Source: Clostridia bacterium
GTDB taxonomy: Bacteria > Bacillota_A > Clostridia > Christensenellales > CAG-138
Direction: 5' to 3'
Assembly: GCA_017394605.1 (NCBI GenBank)
Contig: JAFPXU010000024.1
Span: forward strand, 1 to 11,347
Length of the DNA stretch: 11,347 bases
Below are positions 9,939-11,347 of the stretch, piece after piece. The notes beneath the pieces are model-generated. The model made no database searches. It worked only from the letters and a program-made list of their open reading frames with translations, and was not told where the DNA came from. Each line of letters opens with the position of its first letter. Position 1 is the first letter of the stretch. Made by a program: the position numbers and the translations under genes.

Positions 9939-11347
9939 TTACTCCCATTCCACCGTAGCGGGAGGCTTGGCTGTTATATCGTACACAACGCGGGTGATTC
10001 CTCCGATCTCATTGGTGATCCGGCTGCTCGCCCGCTCCAGAAGCTCATAGGGCAGTCTTGCCCATTCCGCCGTCATGAAGTCGCCGGTCCTGACCGCGCG
10101 GAGCGCGACCGTGAAACCGTAGGTCCTGCTGTCTCCCTGGACCCCTACGGAATGCTGGTCCGTCAGAACGGCAAAATACTGGTCCGCAAGGTCTCCGCCC
10201 GCACGTTCGAGCTCTTCCGTAAAGATAGCGTCCGCTCTGCGGAGCAGATCCAGCCGTTCCTCCGTTACTATTCCAAGAACGCGCACGGCAAGCCCTGGTC
10301 CGGGAAACGGCTGCCGCCAGAGCAGCTGTTTCGGCAGTCCCAGTTTTTCCCCCACTTCCCGAACTTCGTCCTTGAACAGGAGTCGCAGCGGCTCAACAAT
10401 CCGTTCGAATGCCATCCGCTCCGGAAGGCCGCCCACGTTGTGATGACTTTTGATCACGGCAGCGCCGGAGGCGCCGCTTTCGATCACGTCCGGATAGATC
10501 GTTCCCTGTGCGAGAACGCGGATATCCCCCGCCTGCCTGGCTGTTTCCTCAAAAACACGGATAAAGTTCTCACCGATGATCCTCCGCTTCCGTTCCGGGT
10601 CCGTAACTCCCGAAAGCGCGGCAAGGAACCGCTTTTCGGCGTTGACCCGGATCAGCGGCAGGCCCATGCGGTCCCGGAACGTCTGTTCGACCAGATCTCC
10701 CTCGTTCATGCGGAGCAGTCCGTGATCCACGAATACGCAGATCAGATCCTGTCCGATCGCACGGTAAAGCAGCGCCGCCGCAACAGAGGAATCGACTCCC
10801 CCGGACAGGGCAAGGACCGTGCGTTTTCCTTTCAGTTCCTCCCTGTAACGGCTGACCGTCCTTTCGATCCAGTCACCCATCCGCCAGTCAGCGCTGCAGC
10901 CGCAGATACCGAACAGAAAATTCCGAAGGAACTTGCTCCCGTATTCGGTATGCATGACCTCCGGATGAAACTGGACTCCGTACAGTTTTTCCGCCTCGCA
11001 GGAAAAAGCTGCGATCTGGCAATCCGCCGTGTGCGCCGTTACGGAAAATCCCGGAGGAAGCTGTTTCACCGCGTCCCGGTGGCTCATCCAGCATATGCTT
11101 TCGCCAGGCATCCCGGAAAACATAGAATCTCCGTGCGCGCAAAGCAACGTTTTCCCGTATTCCCCGGTCTCCGCTTGTTCCACGATGCCTCCGGCAAGGT
11201 CCGCCAGAAGCTGGAAGCCGTAGCAGATACCAAGAATGGGAATCCCCGTCCTGAGCAGTTCCGCGCCGCAGCGCGGCGCGTCCGCGGCGTATACGCTGTC
11301 GGGTCCGCCTGTCAGAATAATGCCCTTGCATTCTTCTTTACGGATCC
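9939..11347 (-). CDS. guaA: GMP synthase (glutamine-hydrolysing), N-terminus outside window
   Basis: GuaA converts XMP, ATP and glutamine to GMP in purine synthesis. The visible 468 residues lack about 40-55 N-terminal residues, because the frame is open to the right edge, where it reads [20 protein letters not shown]. The class I glutaminase domain shows GICYGFQ (catalytic Cys codon at 11223-11225) and FHPEV (codons near 10956-10970). The ATP-pyrophosphatase domain follows with [22 protein letters not shown] and [12 protein letters not shown]. The C-terminal dimerisation domain contains [15 protein letters not shown] and ends [11 protein letters not shown], the canonical tail. An internal GTG at 11183 is not the start: conserved GuaA sequence, including the active-site Cys, lies before it in the same frame. 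The stop at 9939 is 13 nt before glmS, making guaA an upstream gene of this operon; whether it is the first cannot be seen. Confidence 0.97.
   Translation of the reverse strand, partial: IRKEECKGIILTGGPDSVYAADAPRCGAELLRTGIPILGICYGFQLLADLAGGIVEQAETGEYGKTLLCAHGDSMFSGMPGESICWMSHRDAVKQLPPGFSVTAHTADCQIAAFSCEAEKLYGVQFHPEVMHTEYGSKFLRNFLFGICGCSADWRMGDWIERTVSRYREELKGKRTVLALSGGVDSSVAAALLYRAIGQDLICVFVDHGLLRMNEGDLVEQTFRDRMGLPLIRVNAEKRFLAALSGVTDPERKRRIIGENFIRVFEETARQAGDIRVLAQGTIYPDVIESGASGAAVIKSHHNVGGLPERMAFERIVEPLRLLFKDEVREVGEKLGLPKQLLWRQPFPGPGLAVRVLGIVTEERLDLLRRADAIFTEELERAGGDLADQYFAVLTDQHSVGVQGDSRTYGFTVALRAVRTGDFMTAEWARLPYELLERASSRITNEIGGITRVVYDITAKPPATVEWE

Noticed and set aside
9939..11183. GuaA starting at GTG 11183
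   Set aside because: The same frame continues upstream to the window edge with conserved GuaA sequence, including the catalytic Cys.
10888..11331. Separate minus-strand gene of 147 codons at the right edge
   Set aside because: It is a shifted frame over guaA; the guaA frame carries the GICYG and HPEV motifs in the same interval.
11342..11347. GGATCC at the right end as a sign of a cloned restriction fragment
   Set aside because: Other GGATCC sites occur inside the window (near 2558 and 3543) and the left end has none, so it is most likely chance.

Overview
The window looks like chromosomal DNA from a moderately GC-rich member of the Bacillota (Clostridia or Erysipelotrichia type). The protein styles point that way: a galactokinase of the GNHTDH type, a small GH2 enzyme carrying the HG-LDQGYF and SEHVYFR signatures, and an MFS carrier paired with a GH13 glucosidase. 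Ribosome-binding sites are strong and gene spacing is tight. I cannot place it more finely. There is no CRISPR array, tRNA, rRNA, transposase or phage gene.

Layout. (1) Left edge, minus strand: the 5' part of a secreted, probably lipid-anchored protein with a long Ala/Glu/Pro/Thr linker and a beta-rich C-terminal domain that runs off the window. (2) A 221-bp divergent intergenic region holds an extended -10 promoter for that gene. Facing the other way is a LacI-family-like palindrome next to a weak -10 for the sugar operon. (3) Plus strand, 846-6423: a three-gene sugar-use operon encoding an MFS transporter (TTG start), a cytoplasmic GH13 alpha-glucosidase (8-nt overlap), and one continuous 873-residue protein. 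In that protein a galactokinase truncated at both ends is fused in frame to a GH2 beta-glycosidase. (4) A 9-bp hairpin plus T-tract ends the operon; the pyrG stop codon from the other strand lies inside the T-tract. (5) Minus strand, 11347-6469: guaA (N-terminus beyond the window), glmS and pyrG, separated by 13 and 19 nt, almost certainly one operon.

How the genes fit together. The plus-strand operon reads as uptake of a small oligosaccharide, followed by intracellular hydrolysis by GH13 and GH2, with phosphorylation of released galactose built into the GH2 polypeptide; no signal peptide is visible on either enzyme. The minus-strand operon joins three glutamine-dependent amidotransferases that make GMP, glucosamine-6-phosphate and CTP. 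They belong to different pathways, but all take the amide of glutamine.

The most unusual object is the GalK-GH2 fusion. Next are the operon made only of glutamine amidotransferases and the sugar-operon control region. I see no wholly unknown multi-gene system here.
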